DNA of 62,777 nt from a virus. The notes beneath the pieces are model-generated. The model saw only the letters and a list, made by a program, of their open reading frames with translations, ran no database searches and had not been told where the DNA came from. Location: positions 1-62,777 of IMG/VR virus record IMGVR_UViG_3300022413_000011. One strand, written 5' to 3'. Numbering within the stretch: the stretch's first letter is position 1; each line of letters begins with the position of its first letter. The position numbers and the translations under genes were made by a program. Of this stretch, positions 26,177-33,884 are shown one piece after another.

Positions 26177-26217
26177 CCGAGGGGGGACGCACGGAGGTCG
26201 GAAGCGTCCCCCCTCGG
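26177..26217 (-). terminator. 14-bp GC-rich hairpin between tail tube and chaperone genes
   Basis: Perfect inverted repeat 26177-26190 with 26204-26217 (14 bp, including six G:C in a row) and a 13-nt loop. No T-run follows, so complete termination is unlikely. It probably shields the 3' end of the abundant tail-tube message or partly terminates, lowering expression of the chaperones and tape measure. Confidence 0.55.
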
Positions 26218-26260
26218 GTTCCAACTAGAAACATTTGTTTCTCATCAGGATACAAATTGC

Positions 26261-27730
26261 CTATGAAGCATCTCCACTGGCAATGAATCCTGTGGATGCC
26301 TGTGCGTTTCCACAGACGAAAAACTTTCTGTCGTCACAGATGAACAGGTCGGTGAGCCCGGTGTTGGTTGGGACCGTAATGGGCTCCCAGTAGAATCCAC
26401 CCGTTACCGTGCGCAGCACAACGCTGTTTCCACCACCCGTGGTGTGAATCATGTAGCCAAGAATCTCGTTTCTAAACGCCATTTGCGCGATAGACCCGGT
26501 TCCCGACCCAGAGAATGTTCGCTGGGTCCAGGTGACACCGGCATCGGCAGTGCTATAGATGTTGCCGTTCCCATAGCCAACCCATGCGCGGTTTCGATCC
26601 AAGCATGTCACGGCTGTGATGTCTTGACCTGCCTGTGGACCAGTGATGGCCTCCCAAGCAACTCCACCGTCGATGGAACGGGCCAGCGCGTTACTCGCGC
26701 CCCCCATCCATCCATCGGTTGCACTTGAGAAGTGAATGTCATTGATTACACCAGTCGTGACAACCCCTGCATCCTGAACCGTCCAGGTCACACCAGAATC
26801 ATCAGACTTGTAGATGTATCCGTCATCGGTGCCAACGAAAACATTTCTCAGGTCATACGCGCTCAGTGATGTGACATACTGGCCAGTCACAACGCCCACG
26901 TCAACAGCGGTCCATGTTGCACCACTGTCATCGCTGTAGGCCACTTCTGCTGCTGCGCCTGCATCGGTCTCTGCTCGAGACACCACAACACGGAACTGGT
27001 CAGCACCGAGGTCCAAGCCCACGATGTCGCCACAATCCTCGTCAATCCCAAATGGGTCTGCTGCTGCTGCTGTCCAGGTTCCTCCAGAATCGGTGGTTTT
27101 CAAGACATTAGCTGTCACGCCAGCCCCGGCTGCGCAGGACGCATAGCCGATCTGACACGATTTGCGCGCGGGGGTTGTGGCCGTCCGCGGACGAGCATCA
27201 CCCACGAACACGATGCTATCAACGTTGTTCACTTCCGAAATCGCCTGTCTGGAGATGGCTTGCGCAGTCACCTTGATGACTGCCTCTGCTTCCAGGTCGT
27301 ACGTGTTCAGAGAGGCATCTGTCTCATCAGGGTCACGCGCTGCGATGTTCGTACTACCGCGGCTGGTAATCTTGGTGTTGACAAATGCTTGCGAACGCAG
27401 GTAATTGCTAAAGTTGTCCCGTCGTCCCGTGCGCACTTTGTGTGCAAACATGGTGAAAGGGAACGCTGGGTCAATCTTCTCCATCTCGGAAAGTGTGTCT
27501 GACATCGTCTCTTCCAACGAGAAGGACGGTGCGTCACCGGCTCCACGGATGGAGCCAACCACCTTGAATGCCCCAGCTTTTGTTTCGTCAGGGCAGTAAA
27601 TCAGGGTAATATCACCCTCTGGTATATCAACATCCCCCAAGCTGGCACACCCGATGTACATGGGTGCCGTATTGGGACCGTCGCTTTGAACCCAAAGAGA
27701 TGAATCACCACTGGTAAGAGTTTCAGCCAT
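26261..27730 (-). CDS. Major tail tube protein fused to a YCF48/BNR-type beta-propeller
   Basis: 489 residues. Position directly upstream of the chaperones and the N-terminal sequence (to about 190: ITLIYCPDETKAGAFKVVG, FSLEETMSDTLSEMEK) fit a tail tube subunit. The rest is a propeller with repeated Asp-box-like turns: TTDSGGTWTAA, SDDSGATWTAV, SDDSGVTWTV, STADAGVTWTQ, plus GWMGG and AWVGYGNG blades like YCF48. Such domains would decorate the outside of every tube ring. Fusion of a six- or seven-bladed propeller to a tube subunit is unusual; a sugar-binding role is inferred. Confidence 0.65.
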   Translation of the reverse strand: MAETLTSGDSSLWVQSDGPNTAPMYIGCASLGDVDIPEGDITLIYCPDETKAGAFKVVGSIRGAGDAPSFSLEETMSDTLSEMEKIDPAFPFTMFAHKVRTGRRDNFSNYLRSQAFVNTKITSRGSTNIAARDPDETDASLNTYDLEAEAVIKVTAQAISRQAISEVNNVDSIVFVGDARPRTATTPARKSCQIGYASCAAGAGVTANVLKTTDSGGTWTAAAADPFGIDEDCGDIVGLDLGADQFRVVVSRAETDAGAAAEVAYSDDSGATWTAVDVGVVTGQYVTSLSAYDLRNVFVGTDDGYIYKSDDSGVTWTVQDAGVVTTGVINDIHFSSATDGWMGGASNALARSIDGGVAWEAITGPQAGQDITAVTCLDRNRAWVGYGNGNIYSTADAGVTWTQRTFSGSGTGSIAQMAFRNEILGYMIHTTGGGNSVVLRTVTGGFYWEPITVPTNTGLTDLFICDDRKFFVCGNAQASTGFIASGDAS

Positions 27731-28199
27731 TGCTGTTATCCTCCACTAATGAAATAATCGTATTTGCGTTTAATCTCAGCAAGGAAGAGATTACCCCTGC
27801 GACCTCGCTGGGACGAGTTCTCAGGTCATGCGTATCAAAATAGCCTGCTTTGCGCAGAGCTTTTGCTACCGTTTTCGGTGTGAGCGTAATGGTCGGTAGG
27901 ACTTCCTCCCACTCAACCCCGTGTGGGATGGCCTCTGAGACAACTGCCTTGCCATCCTGAACGCTCATTTTGGGGAGCCATCCCCGTTTCAGGTCCCCAT
28001 TCTCGGCCCATTGCACGAGTACGTTGTTATCGGCTCTGTCAACCTGCCTAACTTGTACTCTCCGCGACAAACTTGGCGAGGGCTTCTTCGAGCTCTGCTT
28101 CGAACTGTGGGCCGACTTCTTCCTCGACCGCGGACTCGAAGTCTCTGGCTGGGAATCCGGGGTGCCTGACTGGTCTAAAGACTCTTCTGTTTCTAGCAT
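27723..28199 (-). CDS. Tail completion-region protein with out-of-frame overlap
   Basis: ATG 28199 has GGAGG 5 nt upstream and gives 158 residues. The first 50 residues are Ser/Lys/Pro-rich (SPRSRKKSAHSSKQSSKKPS) and are encoded on top of the conserved 3' end of the neighbouring gene in another frame. The C-terminal part is globular with helical segments (TPKTVAKALRKAGYFDTHDL). Exact role unknown; position between neck protein and tail tube suggests a head-tail joining or tail terminator part. Confidence 0.5.
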   Translation of the reverse strand: MLETEESLDQSGTPDSQPETSSPRSRKKSAHSSKQSSKKPSPSLSRRVQVRQVDRADNNVLVQWAENGDLKRGWLPKMSVQDGKAVVSEAIPHGVEWEEVLPTITLTPKTVAKALRKAGYFDTHDLRTRPSEVAGVISSLLRLNANTIISLVEDNSNG

Positions 28200-28545
28200 G
28201 TCTGCCTCCTGAACGAGCAGATAAACTGCCCGGAGTTGTTTTTGCTGTGTAATCTGCAATCCTGAGATACCCGTAGTTGATTGGGGCAATATCGTGGGGA
28301 GGGGCCCCGTCGTTGACCAGCGTGTACACATCATCCTCCACGTATGCCTCAAAAAATATTTCCTGGCCGCGCGTGCTCTGCCGTCTACGAGCCTGGACTT
28401 TCCTGGTCCAGGTCTTCGTGGGTCTCTCAAGCCCTCTTTTGGCACGAACACTGTTCCTGCGTACCACGTCTGCCAGGTCCTTTTTGAATCCAGATGACCT
28501 GTCTTTTCTCTTGGGAACTATGCTCTGGAATCTGATTCTGCTCAT
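28048..28545 (-). CDS. Neck/tail completion protein, HK97 gp10-like
   Basis: About 165 residues from ATG 28545. The C-terminal segment RRVFRPVRHPGFPARDF followed by a helical region is the usual signature of the gp10-like (minor tail/neck) family. Upstream of it lies EAYVEDDVYTLVNDGAPPHDI, which fits the family's beta core. No clear Shine-Dalgarno is visible, and an in-frame TTG 93 nt upstream is an alternative start. Its last 152 bp are shared with the next gene in a different frame. Confidence 0.6.
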   Translation of the reverse strand: MSRIRFQSIVPKRKDRSSGFKKDLADVVRRNSVRAKRGLERPTKTWTRKVQARRRQSTRGQEIFFEAYVEDDVYTLVNDGAPPHDIAPINYGYLRIADYTAKTTPGSLSARSGGRHARNRRVFRPVRHPGFPARDFESAVEEEVGPQFEAELEEALAKFVAESTS

Positions 28546-28646
28546 TTGCCAACGACTCTGATTGAAATTGCAATATGTGTGCCTGTATAGGTTTTTAACA
28601 TCAGGTGGAGAACTGGGCGTTTGGGAACCAGTCGCCAAAAACCGTA

Positions 28647-28847
28647 CTAAACGCTCTCCATAGGTTCATGCCCTAGAGCATGAGCCTTTTCTTGTTCCTC
28701 CCCATCGTTCAACTGCTTGCCAACTTTTTTAAGAAGGGCCAGAACCCACAGAAGTACGGTGAGGCAGCACGCGCCCACCAGGAACGTGCCACACGCCATG
28801 AGAATGAAAGCAAAAGCAATAAATTCAGCGAACCATTGACCCCACAT
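28647..28847 (-). CDS. Small single/double-span membrane protein
   Basis: 66 residues: a long hydrophobic stretch (about 8-40, FIAFAFILMACGTFLVGACC and on) followed by a charged tail. Starts directly after the preceding stop (TAG-ATG). Function unknown. It belongs to a block of small membrane proteins inserted in the late operon between fibre-like and tail genes, so a lysis or exclusion function is possible. Confidence 0.5.
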   Translation of the reverse strand: MWGQWFAEFIAFAFILMACGTFLVGACCLTVLLWVLALLKKVGKQLNDGEEQEKAHALGHEPMESV

Positions 28848-29231
28848 CTATGTGATTCTCCCACCCTTGTACACCTTGACTTCCTCATACTCCCTGGTGT
28901 CCCAACGGTACACCCTCTTCGTTGTGGGTAGTCCACCGTAGACCACTTTCCCACTGTCAATGTCCCATCTTTCTATGGTGGAGGGAACACCTGGCACACC
29001 CTTGCTGGCGTTTCTCTTTGCCATTTTCAAACCCAGCTTCTCTGCCCACGCCTTCCAGCTACACATTGTTTTTAAGATGTACGACGCGCTGGGAATGGGA
29101 TGGGACCTGTGGGCATCAAAGTGGGACGTAGATGGCATATGCCCATCACTAGACAGCCTGAGTATCTCGCGGGCTACCATCGCTTCTCGTTCGTCAACAC
29201 CTATCTTTGACCACCCAGTTTTACTTGGCAT
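28848..29231 (-). CDS. Homing-endonuclease-associated-repeat-like DNA-binding protein
   Basis: ATG 29231 has AAAGGG 5 nt upstream; 127 residues. The stretch DGHMPSTSHFDAHRSHPIPS, then SYILKTMCSWKAWAEKLGL, resembles the small helical repeat found beside HNH homing endonucleases, in which a conserved GSW or CSW turn sits in a helix-turn-helix. There is no nuclease motif here. The C-terminal 45 residues are beta-like and basic (YRWDTREYEEVKVYKGGR). A transcriptional role is possible. Confidence 0.4.
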   Translation of the reverse strand: MPSKTGWSKIGVDEREAMVAREILRLSSDGHMPSTSHFDAHRSHPIPSASYILKTMCSWKAWAEKLGLKMAKRNASKGVPGVPSTIERWDIDSGKVVYGGLPTTKRVYRWDTREYEEVKVYKGGRIT

Positions 29232-29296
29232 ACAGACCCTTTCTACATTACGGTTTCTTAATTGGGGTCTGCGCAAAAGCTGTACAAACCCCCCAA

Positions 29297-29345
29297 AATA
29301 GGTTCTGATTATTTATAGAAATGAGAACCTATTGCAAATAATCAG
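29297..29345 (-). repeat. Interleaved inverted repeats (pseudoknot or RNA switch)
   Basis: AATAGGTTCT (29297-29306) is complementary to AGAACCTATT (29324-29333), and CTGATTATTT (29305-29314) is complementary to AAATAATCAG (29336-29345). The order is X1-Y1-X2-Y2, so both stems can form only as a pseudoknot; otherwise they are mutually exclusive. It lies in a 126-bp gap between two minus-strand genes. Confidence 0.6.
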
Positions 29346-29357
29346 CTTAACCTTGCC

Positions 29358-29429
29358 TTACCACAGGAGCAGCATGACTATCACCACAAAGGCTATCATG
29401 ACCCAGTACAGGGCATCTCCATTCCTCAT
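29358..29429 (-). CDS. 23-residue single-span membrane micropeptide
   Basis: An ATG frame placed 5 nt after the stop of the four-span protein encodes MRNGDALYWVMIAFVVIVML and three further residues, an almost pure transmembrane helix. A GGGAG lies about 11 nt upstream, rather far. Its placement in the membrane-protein cassette and lack of overlap with any other gene support it, but so short a frame could be fortuitous. Confidence 0.4.
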   Translation of the reverse strand: MRNGDALYWVMIAFVVIVMLLLW

Positions 29430-29434
29430 TGTAA

Positions 29435-29833
29435 CTACACTCCCACCCTAAATGTTCGCCACATAGTGTATATCAAGATATGCACCATAAGACCAGAGAT
29501 CATCATCCTCGTGGCTGTGATGAGAGAGATAAGCTCATTGCCGAACGTGAACCCATCACTGGAAGACACGGAAGATATGTTTGCCATGTGCAAGAGGGTC
29601 ATTATCGCCCCTATATACAGTCCCATCTCGGAGAACAGGATGGACATTGGGTCGTGGCGAATCTTTGCGAACCTGTAGAGAAGAAGGGCGCACAGACACA
29701 CTCCACCCGCGGCAGATATTGGATAAATAAAGATTCTGAATTTCCAAAGTGCTTCCGGGCTGGCACTGAGTACCCCGATAAAGGCCAGCATCATCACGGA
29801 CACACGTATGGCCGATATTTTCAAATGTGCCAT
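29435..29833 (-). CDS. Four-span membrane protein, partner of the EAD1 protein
   Basis: 132 residues from ATG 29833, one base after the upstream stop and with GGGTGGG ahead of it. Four hydrophobic helices can be read: SVMMLAFIGVLS, IFIYPISAAGGVCLCALLLY, MGLYIGAIMTLLHM and ATRMMISGLMVHILIYTMW. No family recognised. Coupling to the EAD1-membrane gene suggests the two act together at the cell membrane; an exclusion pore or a holin are the alternatives. Confidence 0.55.
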   Translation of the reverse strand: MAHLKISAIRVSVMMLAFIGVLSASPEALWKFRIFIYPISAAGGVCLCALLLYRFAKIRHDPMSILFSEMGLYIGAIMTLLHMANISSVSSSDGFTFGNELISLITATRMMISGLMVHILIYTMWRTFRVGV

Positions 29834-29834
29834 G

Positions 29835-30368
29835 TTATATCCCACCCGTGACTTGCAGACCGACTATGAGAAGACCCAAGAAAAGACTTAGAAAAATCAG
29901 GTAAAATATGTGCTCAGTATATCGTGTCCCCCTGTTTCCATCGGGGTATTTTCTAATCTTCAACTCTGCTTCCACGCGACCCATTCTGCTATCCACCTGC
30001 TCCAGGGTAACCTGGAGATATGCAAGCTTCTTGTATATTTCTAGTAACTCTTTGCCATTCAAGTTATCACCCTCACTGGAGTCTATAGTTATCCTGTTCC
30101 TGTAACCCCCACTCTCTTTCCAGTGATTGGATAAAACTAGGTTCTTTAGGTGTTGATTTCCTGGGTTCTCTGAAAACGAGCCTAGAACCAGGGCAGATAA
30201 CTTGTTTCTCCTCTGTGCCCAAGAGACTAGGTTGCCTACCACCTCAGTAAAGCTTTCTCCCCCTACTATATCGCCTAGGTCTTCGTCAAGATGTGTACGC
30301 ACAACACGCACCATTTCTGCCTTATTAAAGGCATCTAGTAAAGCCTCAACTATCTGTTCCCGGTCCAT
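29835..30368 (-). CDS. EAD1 domain protein with C-terminal membrane anchor
   Basis: 177 residues. About 1-78 closely follows the effector-associated domain 1 (EAD1) pattern known from bacterial conflict systems: MDREQIVEALLDAF, DLGDIVGGESFTEVV, NLVSWAQRRNKL, and the ending SENPGNQHL. Then come a polar region, a short coiled coil (YLQVTLEQVDSRMGRVEAEL) and a transmembrane helix near the C-terminus (FYLIFLSLFLGLLIVGLQV). EAD domains link sensors to effectors by like-with-like contacts. In a phage the protein could be a decoy that jams a host EAD immune complex, or part of an exclusion device. Confidence 0.65.
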   Translation of the reverse strand: MDREQIVEALLDAFNKAEMVRVVRTHLDEDLGDIVGGESFTEVVGNLVSWAQRRNKLSALVLGSFSENPGNQHLKNLVLSNHWKESGGYRNRITIDSSEGDNLNGKELLEIYKKLAYLQVTLEQVDSRMGRVEAELKIRKYPDGNRGTRYTEHIFYLIFLSLFLGLLIVGLQVTGGI

Positions 30369-30374
30369 CTCGTT

Positions 30375-32846
30375 TTACACATTGTACGTTATCGTCCAAC
30401 TGTATGGAGGCAACTTCAGCGTTTCCAGGTTTGCCTGTTGCGCAGCAGATGGAGATGCGTTGCTCCCTTCCAGGCTAAGAGTAATGGCGTTATTGTAGTT
30501 ATCTCTAGCTGCCCATATATCATCGCAGACCTGGTCTACTTCGGTTGTTGTCCAACTACAACCGTGAAATCGCATTTGTGTCGCGTCCACCCACAGCCCA
30601 GCAGCACCACCAGTACCGTACGATACATTTGTGTTAGTCGATGTGTTGATTACATATATAGCTGTCAGGCTTGTCCACTCTGAAATATCAGCACTCACGC
30701 TTGTCGCATTTATATATACAATACTCAACCCAGTCAACGTGCCTATATCTTGTCCATCTCCTGACACGCCAGAACCACCAAAGTGCATATACGTTAGACT
30801 GGTCAGCGCACTCAGTACGGATATGTCGCCAGTCATAGAAGCATTGGTGTGTAGGCGTATCTCCTCCAGGCTAGTTAGTGCCGTCAAGTCCGGTAAGGCT
30901 GTAAGGCCCTGGTCAGGAGCATTGAAATCTGTCACGCTGGCAGCAGTCGGAAACTCCACCACCACGGTTTGACTAGACCCATCAAGCACCTTGCTCGGGC
31001 TGTTGTTGGTCTGAATCTCGCCATCCTCAAAATACGCGTTGGCCGTTCCACTGCTTAGTACAAATGTGGGGTCAAATGTACCATTTTTATCGGTTTCCAT
31101 TGACACCTGGTTTGCGATGCTGCCAATATCGTATGATGTTGCGCTGGTAAACCTTTGTGCAGCCGTCACCAAGTACGCATCCTCTGTCGGACTATACGTA
31201 TACACACGTATCTCCCCGACACTACGCATCATTTGATAGATTCGTAGATAGCCCTCACCACCTTCTGCTCTGTCTTGGTAGTTGGCTAGGTACTGATGGA
31301 CTACATTCCCACCGTCACGCGTGTCGTCCAGGGACCCAACCCCGGGAGACAGCACGTGACCACCATGCACCATTTTCACGTTTTCACGGGTCAGTAAAAT
31401 CTTGTTGTATATCTGACGACCATTGTTAATCGTCGTGGACTCGGAGCCTGTATCAAACTCGTTTTCTGGCAGGTACAGGTGGCCTGAATCACCATGCCGT
31501 GTGTCATCGGTATACATATAAGCATGTGTAGCGATGACAGTCAGGTGGTTTGGATAGGTGTCAATTATGCCCGCGGCCCATGACAGGACAGCATCGCGCG
31601 GCCCATACTCCAGGGTCATGAACAGATAGTCTTTGCCACCTAGACGCGCTGTGTAGTATGCGTTTTCGCTGCGTCCACCCTCGTAGAACCCACCGTTCCA
31701 CCAGGTTTCAGACGTATACCTCGACTGTGGGAATCGCGTATTAAATTCCGTCACATCGCTGCGTACTGGTGGACTACCACTCATGTTGTCGTAGTCATGG
31801 TTCCCTACAGAAATCAAGTGGGGAATGTTATTTGTCGCCAGTGTCGCCATGCCAGCCACACCATTATCCCACTGGCCAGACACATCATCGTCAACCACAT
31901 CCCCAACGTGCAGCACAGCACCGATTTTGTATTTGCTCTGATTTGAGACTATCCAATCTGTCTGGTCAGTAAATGTGACGGGATAATCCTGACTGTAGAA
32001 TTGTGTATCAGGCAGAATGACCAGAGACCAGTCAAGTCCACTCGAAAGTTGCATTGGGCGATTTAGTCCAATGTCCCACTTTTTGGACAGATAGTCCTCT
32101 GCTTGCTCCATCTCGCTGTCAGTGAGCCCAGCGCGGTACGCAAGGATTTCGCCATGCTGACCGTTAAACAACCAGTCCAGACCGACGAAATCGAAATCAC
32201 CCACGTTTGACAACGCATCAGCATCTTTTAGCGCGCCAGTATGCGCAACGGCTGCGCCCAGTTGAATGCCGTTCTGCCTGATGATCTGGTCTGTCCCGTT
32301 GTACCTGAAGGAGAATATGTTCCACCCAGTCAAAGGCTCATTCGGTGTCTCTGTGTGGTCCACCCTGGTGGTCGTTATTGTCGTAAACTGCACGTTACCA
32401 GTCGAACGAATAGCGCAGAAAAACGTGCCATTGGTACTGCTATCGTGCTGACTGAGAAGCATCTGGTCAATACTGTCCGTGTCAGCCTTGCACACGACGA
32501 AAACAGTCAAACCGGCTGCATAGAAATCAATCTCAGGGCCTACAAACTCGTCATTGCCACCCCAGTCAATGGTGTTCAGGCTATTTTTGGTAACCAGTGT
32601 GGACTGAGGCTGATTGGCCGTCACACCCTGTGTGAACGCGTGTGCATTGCTGCTCTTGTCGGTCCACTGACTGACATGTGTAGCATCAGCAAGAGCAATG
32701 GTAGACGTGTCGGACGCGTCCAACCACAGGGAGAGATTGTCAATGGTTGTTGGCAGGAACAACGATGAAATCGCCTCCCCCGTGACACCCACGCCAATCC
32801 CAGGGTCCAACAGGGCATAGTCTGTTACTCTATGACTGCCCAGCAT
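30375..32846 (-). CDS. Virion protein: lectin domain + metallophosphoesterase + leucine-rich-like tail
   Basis: 823 residues. About 35-260 is a concanavalin-like jelly roll (LSLWLDASDTSTIA start). About 270-520 is a calcineurin-like phosphoesterase: LPDTQFYSQ (DxQ in place of DxH), HVGDVVDD, SVGNHDY, ATHAY and HGGHVL supply the metal ligands. About 630-740 has leucine-rich-like repeats (LTALTSLEEIRLHTN, LSALTSLTYMHFGGSG). A similar three-part build occurs in phage adhesins. It may dephosphorylate or cleave a surface polymer such as a phosphodiester-containing glycan. Confidence 0.6.
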   Translation of the reverse strand: MLGSHRVTDYALLDPGIGVGVTGEAISSLFLPTTIDNLSLWLDASDTSTIALADATHVSQWTDKSSNAHAFTQGVTANQPQSTLVTKNSLNTIDWGGNDEFVGPEIDFYAAGLTVFVVCKADTDSIDQMLLSQHDSSTNGTFFCAIRSTGNVQFTTITTTRVDHTETPNEPLTGWNIFSFRYNGTDQIIRQNGIQLGAAVAHTGALKDADALSNVGDFDFVGLDWLFNGQHGEILAYRAGLTDSEMEQAEDYLSKKWDIGLNRPMQLSSGLDWSLVILPDTQFYSQDYPVTFTDQTDWIVSNQSKYKIGAVLHVGDVVDDDVSGQWDNGVAGMATLATNNIPHLISVGNHDYDNMSGSPPVRSDVTEFNTRFPQSRYTSETWWNGGFYEGGRSENAYYTARLGGKDYLFMTLEYGPRDAVLSWAAGIIDTYPNHLTVIATHAYMYTDDTRHGDSGHLYLPENEFDTGSESTTINNGRQIYNKILLTRENVKMVHGGHVLSPGVGSLDDTRDGGNVVHQYLANYQDRAEGGEGYLRIYQMMRSVGEIRVYTYSPTEDAYLVTAAQRFTSATSYDIGSIANQVSMETDKNGTFDPTFVLSSGTANAYFEDGEIQTNNSPSKVLDGSSQTVVVEFPTAASVTDFNAPDQGLTALPDLTALTSLEEIRLHTNASMTGDISVLSALTSLTYMHFGGSGVSGDGQDIGTLTGLSIVYINATSVSADISEWTSLTAIYVINTSTNTNVSYGTGGAAGLWVDATQMRFHGCSWTTTEVDQVCDDIWAARDNYNNAITLSLEGSNASPSAAQQANLETLKLPPYSWTITYNV

Positions 32847-33118
32847 ATTTTCTCTCCAGATACGTCAGCATCGAATTTGTAGGATTCCAATGAGCACTGG
32901 GGAGTCGGATAGCTTTGCCCCAAACCCAGTGGATACCCATCTGTTGCACTCTGGCCTATCACCCACATGACACCCGTATTATCCGGGTGTGCTTTTATCA
33001 AAAACCGAGCAACCCCAGTAGCCTCTGGGCCACTCACAGGGGTTCCTGCCGTTGTGACGGTTACTTGCCCCGTCAAATCACCGGAGAACGCTCGTTCTGT
33101 TGGAGACAAAGCTGGCAT
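32825..33118 (-). CDS. Small virion-associated protein
   Basis: 97 residues with a good ribosome site (GGAG, 7 nt to ATG). Beta-rich, with strands SGDLTGQVTVTTAGTPV and ARFLIKAHPDNTGVMWVIG. This looks like the small beta-sandwich proteins that accompany phage fibre or adornment genes. Overlaps the lectin-phosphoesterase gene by 22 nt, so the two are translationally linked. Function not established. Confidence 0.45.
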   Translation of the reverse strand: MPALSPTERAFSGDLTGQVTVTTAGTPVSGPEATGVARFLIKAHPDNTGVMWVIGQSATDGYPLGLGQSYPTPQCSLESYKFDADVSGEKICWAVIE

Positions 33119-33127
33119 AATTTACTC

Positions 33128-33463
33128 CTACTCTATTAGTCCCTTAATCACGGTTATTTCGTTTTCAATAACCCACGTTGTTCTATCACCACTATCATCG
33201 ACTTCAACCTCAATTGAGACTGGCCTTGACAACGGGGTTACCATCCACGTCGTATTCCTTGGAAGCACAACCGACACCAAACTGTTGGGCCAGTCCGCGC
33301 CAGGGTCTCCCGACGCGCACGCAACTGGCTGCGTCAAGAGTCTGGCATCCTGACGCAGAGCAGCACGTACGATGGCGTTTCCAGGTATCAGGAACGATGA
33401 CCCGTCCAACTCAAGTTGAACTTTGAGAACAGAATCGTCCCCAGTCACAATCGTTACTGCCAT
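33128..33463 (-). CDS. Small beta-rich structural protein (fibre/BppU-like N-domain)
   Basis: 111 residues: VLKVQLELDGSSFLIPGNAI followed by further strands (SLVSVVLPRNTTWMV, VSIEVEVDDSGDRTTW). The pattern resembles small baseplate upper-protein N-domains that attach fibres. The match is by pattern only. It lies in a group of four beta-rich genes and starts 2 nt after the preceding stop. Confidence 0.4.
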   Translation of the reverse strand: MAVTIVTGDDSVLKVQLELDGSSFLIPGNAIVRAALRQDARLLTQPVACASGDPGADWPNSLVSVVLPRNTTWMVTPLSRPVSIEVEVDDSGDRTTWVIENEITVIKGLIE

Positions 33464-33465
33464 GA

Positions 33466-33873
33466 TTAGGCATTCCCGTCTGTCAAGGTAAATGTGGTCA
33501 CGGTGAACTGCTGGCCCGTGGCCAGAGACGTGTTATCTAACTCCATGTCTCCACCACCAGAGGTGGCAGTGATGGTCCCCTGCATATGGCAGGCTGTGTC
33601 ACCGTTGTTGTAGATACGAAAATGCGCCGCGGTGCCCGTGGCATCTGCCGACGTGTCTTCCCATGTCCCGGTTTTTGCTTTTGTTCCACTGGAAGCCGCG
33701 GCCATCCAGTCACTCGGAAGATTACACGTGGCCAAAACCGTTCCACTGTCTGCCGTCGCGCAATCTACTGGCGCTGCGCCAGTTCGGATTCGCAGGATGG
33801 CTGACACCCCTACCGTTGTTTCTATTTGGTCCAATCTGGCGTCTCTGACGCCTACAGATAGCTGTATTGCCAT
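33466..33873 (-). CDS. Small beta-rich structural protein
   Basis: 135 residues with GAGG 5 nt before the ATG. Composition is rich in Ala, Thr and Gly, with alternating strands (SAILRIRTGAAPV, FRIYNNGDTACHMQGTITAT), typical of virion decoration or minor fibre proteins. Not assignable to a named family by eye. It belongs to the fibre block. Confidence 0.45.
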   Translation of the reverse strand: MAIQLSVGVRDARLDQIETTVGVSAILRIRTGAAPVDCATADSGTVLATCNLPSDWMAAASSGTKAKTGTWEDTSADATGTAAHFRIYNNGDTACHMQGTITATSGGGDMELDNTSLATGQQFTVTTFTLTDGNA

Positions 33874-33884
33874 TTTTTCCTCAC

